A stretch of DNA of 64,000 nt, taken from positions 558,001 through 622,000 of the forward strand of contig NZ_VDMN01000002.1 in assembly GCF_006335145.1 (NCBI RefSeq), in the 5' to 3' direction. Under the pieces are notes generated by a model that was not told the origin of the DNA, searched no databases, and saw nothing but the letters and a program-made list of their open reading frames with translations. The position numbers and the translations under genes were made by a program. The stretch's first letter is position 1; the number at the start of each line of letters is the position of its first letter. The DNA is from Aliirhizobium smilacinae. GTDB taxonomy: Bacteria > Pseudomonadota > Alphaproteobacteria > Rhizobiales > Rhizobiaceae. Shown here piece by piece: positions 25,902 to 34,177 of the stretch.

Positions 25902-27148
25902 TCGAAGCCGGGGCCGCCGTTATCGACATCACGCCGACGCCGGGACTTCCGATGTCGGGTTTTGCCGCTCGCAGCCTGCCGGCCTCCGGCGCGCATGATG
26001 CGCTGACGGTTCGGGCCGTGGTCATTGGCGATACGGCTGTTATTGTGGCGGATGTCATCGGCATCGATGCCGATATGAGCGCCCGTATCCGGCAGCGATG
26101 CGTCTTGCCGGCGGGCAATGTCGTGGTGGCGGCATTGCACAATCACGGCGGGCCGGTTTCAATGGCCGGAAGGCTGGGCATTTCCGCCGATCCTGCCTAT
26201 CTGGAACGACTGGAAGACGCCTGCGTTGCGGCGATAGACAAGGCAACGGCCCGACGACGTCCGGCGACAATCTCGGTTGCGCAGGGCAGCGACCCGGGGA
26301 TAGCGCGCAACAGGCGGCATCCCGGAGGGCCCGCGGACGCTTCCCTGTCGCTGCTGCGCATCCGTAGCATGGATGGCCGCATGATCGCGCTGGTCACGGC
26401 CTATGCCTGCCATCCCGTGGTACTTGCCGCCGACAATCTGCTCTGGACCGCCGATTATCCGCATTTCGTTCGGACTGTGCTGGAAGAAGCCCATCCCGGT
26501 GCCGTCGCGCTGTTCATGACCGGATGTGCCGGCGATGCCAATACCGGCCATTCCGCGCATGCCTCAATCTCTCTCGGGGCCAATCCCGATCGCAGTTTCG
26601 ATGCGGCGGAACGGATCGGCCGAAAGATCGCCGAGGCCGCTCTGGCGACGGCGGAACATGTTCTTTCCGGCGATGCTGTCGCCCGCAACGGCTCTGTGGT
26701 GCTGGATTTCGAACGGAGAGAAAGCGAAGCACCTGCCGACCTCGAAATGCGCTGGAGGAACGAGGCACTCGATGCCGAGCCTGCGCGCAAAAGCCTGCTC
26801 GGCTTCTGGTCGCAATGGGCCAGCAGCATTGCGCCCATTGTGCCGCAACCCTTCGCTGTCCGAGTCACCGTTCTGGACTGGTGCGGCGTGTCGATCGTGG
26901 CTCTACCGGGGGAGATTTTTGCGCAGACTGCGCTGTCAATCCGCGCTGCGTTCGGGCCGGGACAGCTAGCTTTCGTCATCGGCTTTGCGGATGACAATCC
27001 CGGTTACATTCCCCCGGCGAGCGAGTTCATTCACGGCGGCTACGAAGTCGACGAAGCGCATCGTTATTACGGGCTGCCGATGACATTCGCGCCGGGTTCG
27101 GCGGAAGCGATTGCCGACTGCGCCATCGGCCTTGTGAAGGGTGTTTGA
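25898..27148 (+). CDS. Neutral/alkaline ceramidase-fold hydrolase (cytoplasmic)
   Basis: 416 residues, only the catalytic N-terminal domain of neutral ceramidases and without a signal peptide. Zinc-site motifs are kept: AALHNHGGPVS (His81, His83) and AYACHPVVLAADN (His172), plus MTGCAGDANTG (209-217) at the place of the ceramidase GDVSPN motif. The catalytic Ser of that motif is replaced by Asn. The end has SIVALPGEIFAQTA and FADDNPGYIPPASEFIHGGYEV, family-typical zinc and substrate loops. Placed directly after nagA, it probably hydrolyses an amide of an imported amino-sugar compound, for example an N-acyl group other than acetyl. That is inference. Confidence 0.82.
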   Translation: MIEAGAAVIDITPTPGLPMSGFAARSLPASGAHDALTVRAVVIGDTAVIVADVIGIDADMSARIRQRCVLPAGNVVVAALHNHGGPVSMAGRLGISADPAYLERLEDACVAAIDKATARRRPATISVAQGSDPGIARNRRHPGGPADASLSLLRIRSMDGRMIALVTAYACHPVVLAADNLLWTADYPHFVRTVLEEAHPGAVALFMTGCAGDANTGHSAHASISLGANPDRSFDAAERIGRKIAEAALATAEHVLSGDAVARNGSVVLDFERRESEAPADLEMRWRNEALDAEPARKSLLGFWSQWASSIAPIVPQPFAVRVTVLDWCGVSIVALPGEIFAQTALSIRAAFGPGQLAFVIGFADDNPGYIPPASEFIHGGYEVDEAHRYYGLPMTFAPGSAEAIADCAIGLVKGV

Positions 27149-27195
27149 AGACTGACAAACGTGATTCAGGTCGGCCATGGGGAGCCATCCAACGC

Positions 27196-27217
27196 TTGAC
27201 ACGCAACCGGTTGCATG
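27196..27217. promoter_or_regulatory. LacI operator 2, before the ABC binding protein
   Basis: CGCAACCGGTTGCATG at 27202-27217 repeats the palindrome at 23082-23099, with one changed arm base. It is again joined to TTGACA (27196-27201). It indicates a second promoter for the transporter genes under the same LacI protein. Confidence 0.72.
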
Positions 27218-27252
27218 AGAGTTTTTTGTTAACAACGATAAGGGAACAGGAC

Positions 27253-28557
27253 ATGAAAAACGCATCCGTAAAAACCAGAATTTCCACCCGCGCGCTGCTG
27301 CTGAGCACGGCTTTTGTCGGCACGCTGCTTTCCGGCGTCGCGTCCGCATCGGCCGAAACGCTCACCGTATGGAGCGGCTATCCTGAAATGGCGCCGTTCT
27401 ACGAACATGTTGCGCAGGGTATGAAGGCGAGCCATCCCGATCTCGACGTCAAGGTCGAGGCGATTGCACTTCGCGAGCATGAAAAACGTGTTGCCCTGGG
27501 GCTTACCGGCGGTGGCCAGGATGGCGTGACGGTTATCGAATTGTCCGGTTCGACCGCGACCCGTTATCTCGAAAACGACCTGCTGCCGAAAGCCGCAGAT
27601 GACGTGTCCGCGTTCGTCAAGGACGAGAAGAATTTCAGCAAGTTCTTCATCGACAGCGCAAGTTATAACGGTGCCGTCTACGGCGTGCCGCTGTTCCGCG
27701 GTCAGGGCTCGCTCTACTACAACACTGACATGTTCGCCGCTGCCGGCCTGACCACGCCGCCGAAGACCATGGACGAATATTCCGCTTATGCGGAGAAGCT
27801 GACCAAGCGGGATGCATCGGGCAAGGCGACCGTCTCTGGCTGGAGCTTGCGTCTTTCCGGCGGCGGTCAGGGTATTGCCGAGAAGTTCTGGACCAATCTG
27901 CATCAATTCGGCGGTGCAATTCTCGCTCCGGCCGGTGACGGCAAGTGGAAGCCGGATTTCGCCAATGAGGCCGGCCGCAAGGCGCTGAAGCAGTATCTGG
28001 CAAACATCTTCACAACGAAAACCGTGTCTCCTGAGATGCCGGCCGATGCCGATGCTTTCGAGCGCGGTCAGACGGCCATGTTCATCCGCGAATCCTGGGT
28101 GATCGGCGATATCGCCAAGAAGGCTCCGGACCTGAAATATGCGACTGCACCGCTGCCGAAGGGCTCAATCGCGCTGCCGACCAATCTCTATGTCGCCGGT
28201 GATGATGCCGCGATAGGCTGGGAATTCGCCAAGGCTGCCAACTCGCCGGAAAACCTTATCTGGCTGCTCCAGAATGTCGGCTGGCTGCCGAACCGTTCTG
28301 GCGTCGACTATTCCAGCGTCACAGCCAAGCAGCCCGCTTTTGCCGCCTTTGTCGATTATCCGCAGGGCTACGAATTCTTCACGCTTCCGGCGATCGGCCC
28401 GATCGAAGAAGTCCTGACGCGCGTCGCGGCTCAGCTGGTCACCGCCTTTGGTGATGCCTCTATGGCTGCAGATGACGCCAAGATCGACGCCTTCCTCAAG
28501 AAGGCGAGTGACGAAGTGGTCGCTATTCTCGATCGTGAAGGTCTTGCTGCGAAATAA
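27253..28557 (+). CDS. ABC sugar transporter substrate-binding protein (family 1)
   Basis: 434 residues from ATG 27253 (AGGGAACAGG upstream). A signal peptide (about 1-34, cut near SASAET) is followed by ETLTVWSGYPEMAPFYEHVA, the usual start of family 1 extracellular sugar receptors, and AVYGVPLFRGQGSLYYNTDM. It collects the substrate of the importer made with the next two permeases and the UgpC-type ATPase at 31.7 kb. It is 104 bases after the ceramidase-like gene with its own LacI operator. The substrate is probably an amino-sugar oligomer or conjugate. Confidence 0.92.
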   Translation: MKNASVKTRISTRALLLSTAFVGTLLSGVASASAETLTVWSGYPEMAPFYEHVAQGMKASHPDLDVKVEAIALREHEKRVALGLTGGGQDGVTVIELSGSTATRYLENDLLPKAADDVSAFVKDEKNFSKFFIDSASYNGAVYGVPLFRGQGSLYYNTDMFAAAGLTTPPKTMDEYSAYAEKLTKRDASGKATVSGWSLRLSGGGQGIAEKFWTNLHQFGGAILAPAGDGKWKPDFANEAGRKALKQYLANIFTTKTVSPEMPADADAFERGQTAMFIRESWVIGDIAKKAPDLKYATAPLPKGSIALPTNLYVAGDDAAIGWEFAKAANSPENLIWLLQNVGWLPNRSGVDYSSVTAKQPAFAAFVDYPQGYEFFTLPAIGPIEEVLTRVAAQLVTAFGDASMAADDAKIDAFLKKASDEVVAILDREGLAAK

Positions 28558-28686
28558 TCGCATCGAAGTCTCGTCATTCGTGTTTTTCCGGGGCATCGTG
28601 CAGATGATTGCCCCGGAAGACACGTCCCGAATATCCGGGTTTGATCGCATTGCGGCCGACCCCTCATGTCTACAGGCCAAGTCAGA

Positions 28687-29574
28687 ATGCTGAAGCGCAA
28701 GAGATTCATCTTTGCGATGCTCGCGATCCTGCCGACACTGGCGATCTTTGCCTATGTGCGGCTCTATCCGATCGCGGACACGTTGAGGCTCAGCCTTTAC
28801 CAGTGGAATATCCTGTCAAAGAACAAGCCATTCATCGGGCTGGCGAATTTCCGCGAACTGATGGGCGATCACTTGTTTCTCGACGCGCTGATCAATACGA
28901 CGATCATCGCTTTCGGGGTTCTGGCCCTGACGATCCCGATGGCGCTCGTTATTGCCGCGCTGATCTTCCACCGGACGCGCTCAAGAATGGCGGGCTTTTA
29001 CGAGACCGCCGTGTTCATTCCGCACGTCGTCTCGCTTGTGCCTGCCGCGATGGCCTGGAAGTGGATTTTCGACGCAAGGCTCGGTCCGCTCAATGCGCTC
29101 CTGGATTTCTTCGGCATTCCCATGCAGAGCTGGCTGTTCGACCCGGTTCTCTCCGTCATCTGCATCATCGTGCTCTGCTCGTGGCAGGCACTCGGTTATG
29201 CCGTGCTGATCTATCTTGTCGGCTTCAAGAACCTGCCTGTTTCGCTCTATGAGGCGGCCAAACTCGACGGCGCCTCGGGGCGCCAGAGCTTCTGGCATCT
29301 GTCTATCCCGATGCTGAAGCCGATCACCCTCTACGTCTCGGTCGTCACGCTGGTGTCCGGCTTCAATGTCTATGCGCAGGCTTTCGTGCTCGCCTCCGAT
29401 GCGCAGGGTGCCCCCGGCCGGCAGGTGCGCGTTCTGGTGCTCGACATGCTGGAAAACAGCTTTCGCAATTATCGCGTCGGTTATGCGGCGTCAGAAGCGG
29501 TCGTGCTTCTGGTGATCGTGCTGGCGCTGACACTCATCCAGTTCTCGATGCTGCGGGAAAAGGGCAAGGCATGA
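28687..29574 (+). CDS. ABC sugar transporter permease (MalF-like)
   Basis: 295 residues from ATG 28687; ATG 28666 would add seven. Six membrane helices are expected. The C-terminal half contains the cytoplasmic EAA loop that docks the ATPase: YEAAKLDGASGRQSFWHLSI. It opens with KRKRFIFAMLAILPTLAIFA, normal for the MalF/UgpA group. It is coupled to the next permease by a 4-base overlap. Gap 28558-28686 has no strong terminator. Confidence 0.9.
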   Translation: MLKRKRFIFAMLAILPTLAIFAYVRLYPIADTLRLSLYQWNILSKNKPFIGLANFRELMGDHLFLDALINTTIIAFGVLALTIPMALVIAALIFHRTRSRMAGFYETAVFIPHVVSLVPAAMAWKWIFDARLGPLNALLDFFGIPMQSWLFDPVLSVICIIVLCSWQALGYAVLIYLVGFKNLPVSLYEAAKLDGASGRQSFWHLSIPMLKPITLYVSVVTLVSGFNVYAQAFVLASDAQGAPGRQVRVLVLDMLENSFRNYRVGYAASEAVVLLVIVLALTLIQFSMLREKGKA

Positions 29575-30464
29575 CCATGGATACCATGCGCACCATCGAG
29601 CCGACCGCGGACGAATTGGCCGAAGGCCGGCGCCTTCGCCGCAAGAAGCAGGCGACCAATCTGGCGATCGACGTTTTCCTGCTCATTGTCTCGATCATGA
29701 TGTTGTTGCCGCTCGTCTTTCTGGTGGCAAATGCGTTCAAGACACCGGCGGAAATGCTCAGCTGGCCGCCGACCATCATTCCGCGTGATCCAACTATCGC
29801 GAACTTTTCGGCCGTTCTCGGCGAGACGCCTCTTCTGCGCTGGATCGGCAACAGCATCGCTTTCGCGGTCCTGTCGACCATCGCCATCGTCGCGACATCC
29901 GCAATCGCCGGTTATGTTTTCGGCAAATTCCGCTTCCGTACGATGAACATTCTGTTCGCGCTGTTTTTGGCGACAGCCATCGTGCCGTTCGAAGTCTACA
30001 TGATCCCGCTCTATTTCCAGGCCAAGAGCCTCGGCATCCTGAATTCGCTCTGGGGCCTGCTGCTCGGTTATCTGGTCATGAGCTTCGGCATCTTTCTGGT
30101 GCGCCAGAATGTCATTCACTCGATCCCTGACGAGTTGCTGGAAGCAGCCCGCATCGATGGCGCTGGCGAGTTCTGGATCTTCTTCCGTATCGTTCTGCCG
30201 CTGCTGCGTGGTGCACTCGGTGCGCTCGCCGTGCTCGCCTTCTTTCAGGCATGGACCGCCTTTGCCTGGCCGATGATCGTCGCCACGACCCGGTCGAGTT
30301 ATACGATCGAAGTGGGGCTGGCATTGTTCCAGACCGGCTTTACCGTCGATCTCGGCAGGCTCAGCGCCGCCTCCGCCACCGTACTCATTCCGTCGATCCT
30401 GCTGTTCGTCCTCCTGCGCCGCAACTTCGTGCAGGGCGTCGCCAGCACCGGCCTCAAGGAATGA
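29571..30464 (+). CDS. ABC sugar transporter permease (MalG-like)
   Basis: 297 residues, six predicted helices. The EAA loop is LEAARIDGAGEFWIFFRIVL at about residue 185, and the helix before it, LLGYLVMSFGIFLVRQNVIH, is typical of MalG/UgpE proteins. The N-terminus has a cytoplasmic tail of about 35 residues. It forms the heterodimeric channel with the preceding gene. Its stop overlaps or abuts the start of the epimerase-like gene. Confidence 0.9.
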   Translation: MTMDTMRTIEPTADELAEGRRLRRKKQATNLAIDVFLLIVSIMMLLPLVFLVANAFKTPAEMLSWPPTIIPRDPTIANFSAVLGETPLLRWIGNSIAFAVLSTIAIVATSAIAGYVFGKFRFRTMNILFALFLATAIVPFEVYMIPLYFQAKSLGILNSLWGLLLGYLVMSFGIFLVRQNVIHSIPDELLEAARIDGAGEFWIFFRIVLPLLRGALGALAVLAFFQAWTAFAWPMIVATTRSSYTIEVGLALFQTGFTVDLGRLSAASATVLIPSILLFVLLRRNFVQGVASTGLKE

Positions 30465-30469
30465 CGGTA

Positions 30470-31693
30470 ATGACATTTTTCGATGCGGCGCGGCGGGACT
30501 ATGTCGCCGCCAATGCCGGCACGCTTTACTGGATGCTGCAACGGCCGGCGCTTGGCGGAGGATTTCTCAACACCAAGCAGAACAGCCTTACACTGAAGGA
30601 TTACGGTGCAGAAGATGGCCTGCGTGGTCCGGATTATACCTACGGCTGGATCCAGGGGCGCGGTCTAGAAGCCCTGGTCGGGCATGCGGAGTTCTTCGAA
30701 GAGGAACTGCCGCCGCTTGCTGAAAAGCTGGATGCCGCGGGTCGTCGTCTGTACGGTTTGCTTGTCGATCTGGAGCAGGCCGATGGCCATGCGTATTTCT
30801 GCTACGACTGCGATATGCGCCCGGTCTATGCCGACGCGTCCGGCGCGATCCGTGAGCAGCATCGGCAGGGCACGATCTACAGCTACTCGGATGCCTTTGT
30901 GGCCAAGGGGTTGGTTGCTGCCGCCAGCCGTTACGGTCTGCCTGATTTGACAGAGCATCTCGCCTATTTCGACCAGGTGATCGCCGCGATCGAAAGCGAC
31001 CATTTTCAGATGGATGATCGCCGGCCTCTGTCGATCGACAGAATCGCGTTGCAGGCGGATGATTTCGGGCCGAGGATGATTCTGCTCGGGGCTGCAGGCA
31101 TGTTGAAGCGCCTGGGCCACACCGGCCATCTTGACTATGCGGATCGCTTCATCGCTCACGTCATGGAACGCCATTTCGATGATGCCACCGGCCTGCTGCG
31201 CAATGTGCCGGGCGAGGATTTGTGCAATGTCGGTCATGGGATCGAGTTTGTGGGTTTCGTGCTCGATTATCTTGGCGACGATACCGATCCGACGCTGATC
31301 GAAAAGCTTGAGCGCATTCTGATCTCCTCCTTCGACAAGGGTTTTGTCGGTCCGGGCATTGCTTTGACCGTTTCGACGGCAACCGGAGAGCCGCAGAGCC
31401 CCTATTGCCCCTGGTGGTCGCTGCCTGAGACGATCCGTGCTGCGGCACTCGTTCATCTGCGCACCGGCAGTGCTGAAAGCCTGCGGGTCTGGAAGGCGGC
31501 GCATGCGGCCTTCTTTGAACACTATTGGCGCGGCAGCCCGCCGATCGCTTATCAGACGATGACGAAGGATGGGCCGGTGGATTTTGTGCCGGCCACGCCC
31601 GATCTCGATCCCGGTTATCACACCGGCCTCAGCCTGCTTGCGGCGATCCATGCCGCTGACGGATTGATGCCGAACACTCGAATTGCAAGGTGA
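30470..31693 (+). CDS. AGE family epimerase/isomerase-like protein
   Basis: 407 residues from ATG 30470 (AAGGA upstream at about 30455); ATG 30461 overlapping the permease stop is the alternative. It has the all-helical (alpha/alpha)6 pattern of N-acylglucosamine 2-epimerases and related mannose isomerases, with RGPDYTYGWIQGRGLEALVG at about 50, HGIEFVGFVLDYLGDD at about 260, and PYCPWWSLPETIRAAAL at about 320. It probably interconverts an imported N-acyl-glucosamine and N-acyl-mannosamine compound, or isomerises a related sugar. The exact substrate is not visible. Confidence 0.75.
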   Translation: MTFFDAARRDYVAANAGTLYWMLQRPALGGGFLNTKQNSLTLKDYGAEDGLRGPDYTYGWIQGRGLEALVGHAEFFEEELPPLAEKLDAAGRRLYGLLVDLEQADGHAYFCYDCDMRPVYADASGAIREQHRQGTIYSYSDAFVAKGLVAAASRYGLPDLTEHLAYFDQVIAAIESDHFQMDDRRPLSIDRIALQADDFGPRMILLGAAGMLKRLGHTGHLDYADRFIAHVMERHFDDATGLLRNVPGEDLCNVGHGIEFVGFVLDYLGDDTDPTLIEKLERILISSFDKGFVGPGIALTVSTATGEPQSPYCPWWSLPETIRAAALVHLRTGSAESLRVWKAAHAAFFEHYWRGSPPIAYQTMTKDGPVDFVPATPDLDPGYHTGLSLLAAIHAADGLMPNTRIAR

Positions 31694-31697
31694 AACA

Positions 31698-32765
31698 ATG
31701 GCTTCCGTTGAAATCCAGAATGTCCGCAAAGCCTATGGCGACTTCGAGACCATCAAGGGTGTTTCCGTCGAAGTGCCGGATGGCGCTTTCGTCGTGCTGG
31801 TTGGCCCGTCCGGTTGCGGAAAGTCCACGCTGCTCAGAATGATCGCCGGCCTCGAGGAAATCAGCGGCGGGACGATCCGTATCGACGGCCGCATCATCAA
31901 CGATGTCGAGCCGAAGAACCGCGACATTGCCATGGTATTCCAAAACTATGCGCTTTACCCGCATATGACGATCGCCGAGAACATGGGCTTCTCGCTTCGT
32001 CTCGCCAAAAAGTCGAAAGAAGAGATTGCCGAGCGTGTCAACGATGCCGCCCGTATTCTCGGCTTGACGGACTATCTTGGGCGTTATCCCAAGATGCTTT
32101 CCGGTGGCCAGCGCCAGCGCGTCGCCATGGGGCGCGCCATCGTCCGCAATCCAAAAGTCTTTCTCTTCGACGAGCCGCTGTCGAACCTCGACGCCAAGCT
32201 ACGCGTGCAGATGCGCGCCGAGCTGAAGGATATCCACGCGCGCATCAAGACGACGACAGTCTACGTCACCCACGACCAGATCGAAGCCATGACCATGGCC
32301 GACAGGATCGTGGTCATGCGCGACGGCATCGTCGAGCAGGTCGGCGCCCCGCTGGATCTTTACGACAGGCCGGTCAACACCTTCGTCGCCAGCTTCATCG
32401 GCTCGCCCTCAATGAACTTCATCACCGGCAAGCTTGGCGAAGACCTCACGTCGGTGACAACTGAGAATGGTGTCCGCATGCCGCTCGGCAAGCACGCATC
32501 CGCTACGCCGGGATCCGAGGTGACCTACGGCATTCGCCCCGAACACCTGGCGATCGGGCAGGCCGGAGAGGGCATTCCGGTGACCGTCACCAATATCGAA
32601 CCCACCGGCTCCGAAACATTCGTGCAGGGAACCGTGGACGGGCAGAAGATCTCGGCGCTTCTGCGCGAGCGCCTGTTCATCAAGACGGGAGAGATACTGA
32701 ACCTGGCGTTTTTGCCGACCAATGGCCATGTTTTCGATACAGCGAGCGGCATTCGTATCGATTGA
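31698..32765 (+). CDS. ugpC: ABC sugar transporter ATPase, UgpC type
   Basis: 355 residues from ATG 31698 (AGGTGA at 31689-31694). Walker A GPSGCGKSTLL at about 36-46, Q-loop NYALYPHMTIAENM, ABC signature LSGGQRQRVAMGRAIV, Walker B VFLFDEPLSNLD and the switch His in YVTHDQIEAMTMAD. The C-terminal TOBE/regulatory domain (about 240-350) is the UgpC/MalK type. It drives the importer encoded at 27.3-30.5 kb. The downstream gap faces a convergent LacI gene with no obvious terminator. Confidence 0.93.
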   Translation: MASVEIQNVRKAYGDFETIKGVSVEVPDGAFVVLVGPSGCGKSTLLRMIAGLEEISGGTIRIDGRIINDVEPKNRDIAMVFQNYALYPHMTIAENMGFSLRLAKKSKEEIAERVNDAARILGLTDYLGRYPKMLSGGQRQRVAMGRAIVRNPKVFLFDEPLSNLDAKLRVQMRAELKDIHARIKTTTVYVTHDQIEAMTMADRIVVMRDGIVEQVGAPLDLYDRPVNTFVASFIGSPSMNFITGKLGEDLTSVTTENGVRMPLGKHASATPGSEVTYGIRPEHLAIGQAGEGIPVTVTNIEPTGSETFVQGTVDGQKISALLRERLFIKTGEILNLAFLPTNGHVFDTASGIRID

Positions 32766-32879
32766 TGGCGCTTATGGCCGCGGATTTGATATCGCCTGGA
32801 ATGATTCCGTCGTGCTTGCCCTGCCCGATGTCGAAGGTTCTTACACCAGCAGTTCGTCATAAGTCCGACTGAGTGTCCT

Positions 32880-33878
32880 TTAGGTGAACTGGCGCTGCGT
32901 CGACTCGCGGATGATCAAGGCTGGCTCCAGCGTCAGGCCTGTTGGTTGAGGCTTGTCCTCGATCATCGCGATGATTTTCTTCATCACCACTTCACCGGTT
33001 GCCTGGCTGCAGACGTCGACCGTCGTCAGCGGCGGCGTGACGTAGCGACTGATCGGAATATTGTCGATGCCGGCAAATGCCACGTCGTCAGGAACCTTGA
33101 AGCCAAGCGAACGAGCCTCGTTCATCATGCCGATCGCGACGAGGTCATTCCAGCCGATGATCACATCTGGCCGATCCGGACGCAGCAATACACGGGCGAC
33201 TGCCCGTTCGCCGGCCTCATTCGTCGGTTCATCCACGTCGAAGACAAGGAGTTCCACTCCTGCCGGTTCCAGAACCCGCCTTAATCCGCGCAGGCGATCG
33301 GCATTCGAGGATGCGCGTGAATAGCCCACATAGCCGAACCGCTTGAAACCCTGTCGGACAAGGTATTGGGCAAGCAAGGCGGCAACCTGGACACTATCCG
33401 TCCCGACAGTGAGAACGTCGTCACGTTCCGGCTGTCCGAGAAAAGCAACCGGTTTGTCGAGTTCGGCCAGCCAGTCGGTGACATCGTTGGGTATTCGCGC
33501 ACTGACGATCAATCCATCCGTGCGCGGCGCCAAGGCTTCCAGCAAAGGGCGAACCGCAGCAATGCTTTCTTCCATGTCTACGACAAAGAGATTGTAGCCA
33601 TTTGCCAAAGCCACGCGATTGGCGCCCTTCACGACATTCGAATAGTGAGGGTTGGCGAGGTCCATTACCGCGAGCCCAATTGCGGTCGTTCGACCGGTCA
33701 CCATCGCGCGGGCCAGCGCGTTCTGGCTGTAACCCAGCGCGTCGATAGCATCGCGCAGCTTGTCTTCCACTGCCTGCGAGAATGACTGTTGTCCGTTCAC
33801 ATATTTCGACACCGTAGCAATTGATACGCCGGCTTTCTCCGCAACATCCCGGATGGTCGGTCTTCTTCGGCGATTCAT
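32880..33878 (-). CDS. LacI family regulator of the heparinase/transporter unit
   Basis: 332 residues from ATG 33878. The helix-turn-helix is at the very start (PTIRDVAEKAGVSIATVSKY, then VNGQQSFSQAVEDKL), followed by the hinge LGYSQNALARAM and the sensor domain (about 60-330). It is divergent from the binding protein at 34.2 kb. A near-palindromic site begins 4 bases before its own start codon, and a close copy lies 134 bases before the transporter start, so both autoregulation and control of the transporter unit are likely. Confidence 0.92.
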   Translation of the reverse strand: MNRRRRPTIRDVAEKAGVSIATVSKYVNGQQSFSQAVEDKLRDAIDALGYSQNALARAMVTGRTTAIGLAVMDLANPHYSNVVKGANRVALANGYNLFVVDMEESIAAVRPLLEALAPRTDGLIVSARIPNDVTDWLAELDKPVAFLGQPERDDVLTVGTDSVQVAALLAQYLVRQGFKRFGYVGYSRASSNADRLRGLRRVLEPAGVELLVFDVDEPTNEAGERAVARVLLRPDRPDVIIGWNDLVAIGMMNEARSLGFKVPDDVAFAGIDNIPISRYVTPPLTTVDVCSQATGEVVMKKIIAMIEDKPQPTGLTLEPALIIRESTQRQFT

Positions 33879-33881
33879 GAA

Positions 33882-33895
33882 GTTAAGCGCTTTCC
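33882..33895. promoter_or_regulatory. LacI operator, autoregulatory copy
   Basis: GTTAAGCGCTTTCC at 33882-33895 contains the palindrome AAGCGCTT (33885-33892) with a central CG. With its flanks (GAA before, T after) it matches the site at 34044 in all but a few bases. It lies just upstream of the LacI start codon on the minus strand. Confidence 0.6.
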
Positions 33896-34043
33896 TTGAT
33901 TTCTATTTTTTAACTGGATGGTTCGCCGAGAGCACCATGTCGATTTCGGTTATCGGCCTTTATCTCAAGAGTAACACATTATTTTCAGCGGTTTCGGTTG
34001 ATCTATATCATTCTGTCGAGCCCGCAATACGGTAAAAATTGAA

Positions 34044-34057
34044 GTTAAACGTTTTCC
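34044..34057. promoter_or_regulatory. LacI operator before the binding-protein gene
   Basis: GTTAAACGTTTTCC at 34044-34057, core AAACGTTT. Aligned with 33882-33895 only the two bases flanking the central CG differ (G/A and C/T), keeping the symmetry. It lies in the leader of the transporter operon. Confidence 0.6.
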
Positions 34058-34177
34058 TAAAAATGGAAGCGTGCTTATGAGCGCTGGGCTCAGAAGATAA
34101 CGGCTCTGCCGGGGACAGTACCTTAGTCATGTTCTGGAGGCGTGCAGGGTAGATGGTAACTTTAGAGGAGGTTTTCC

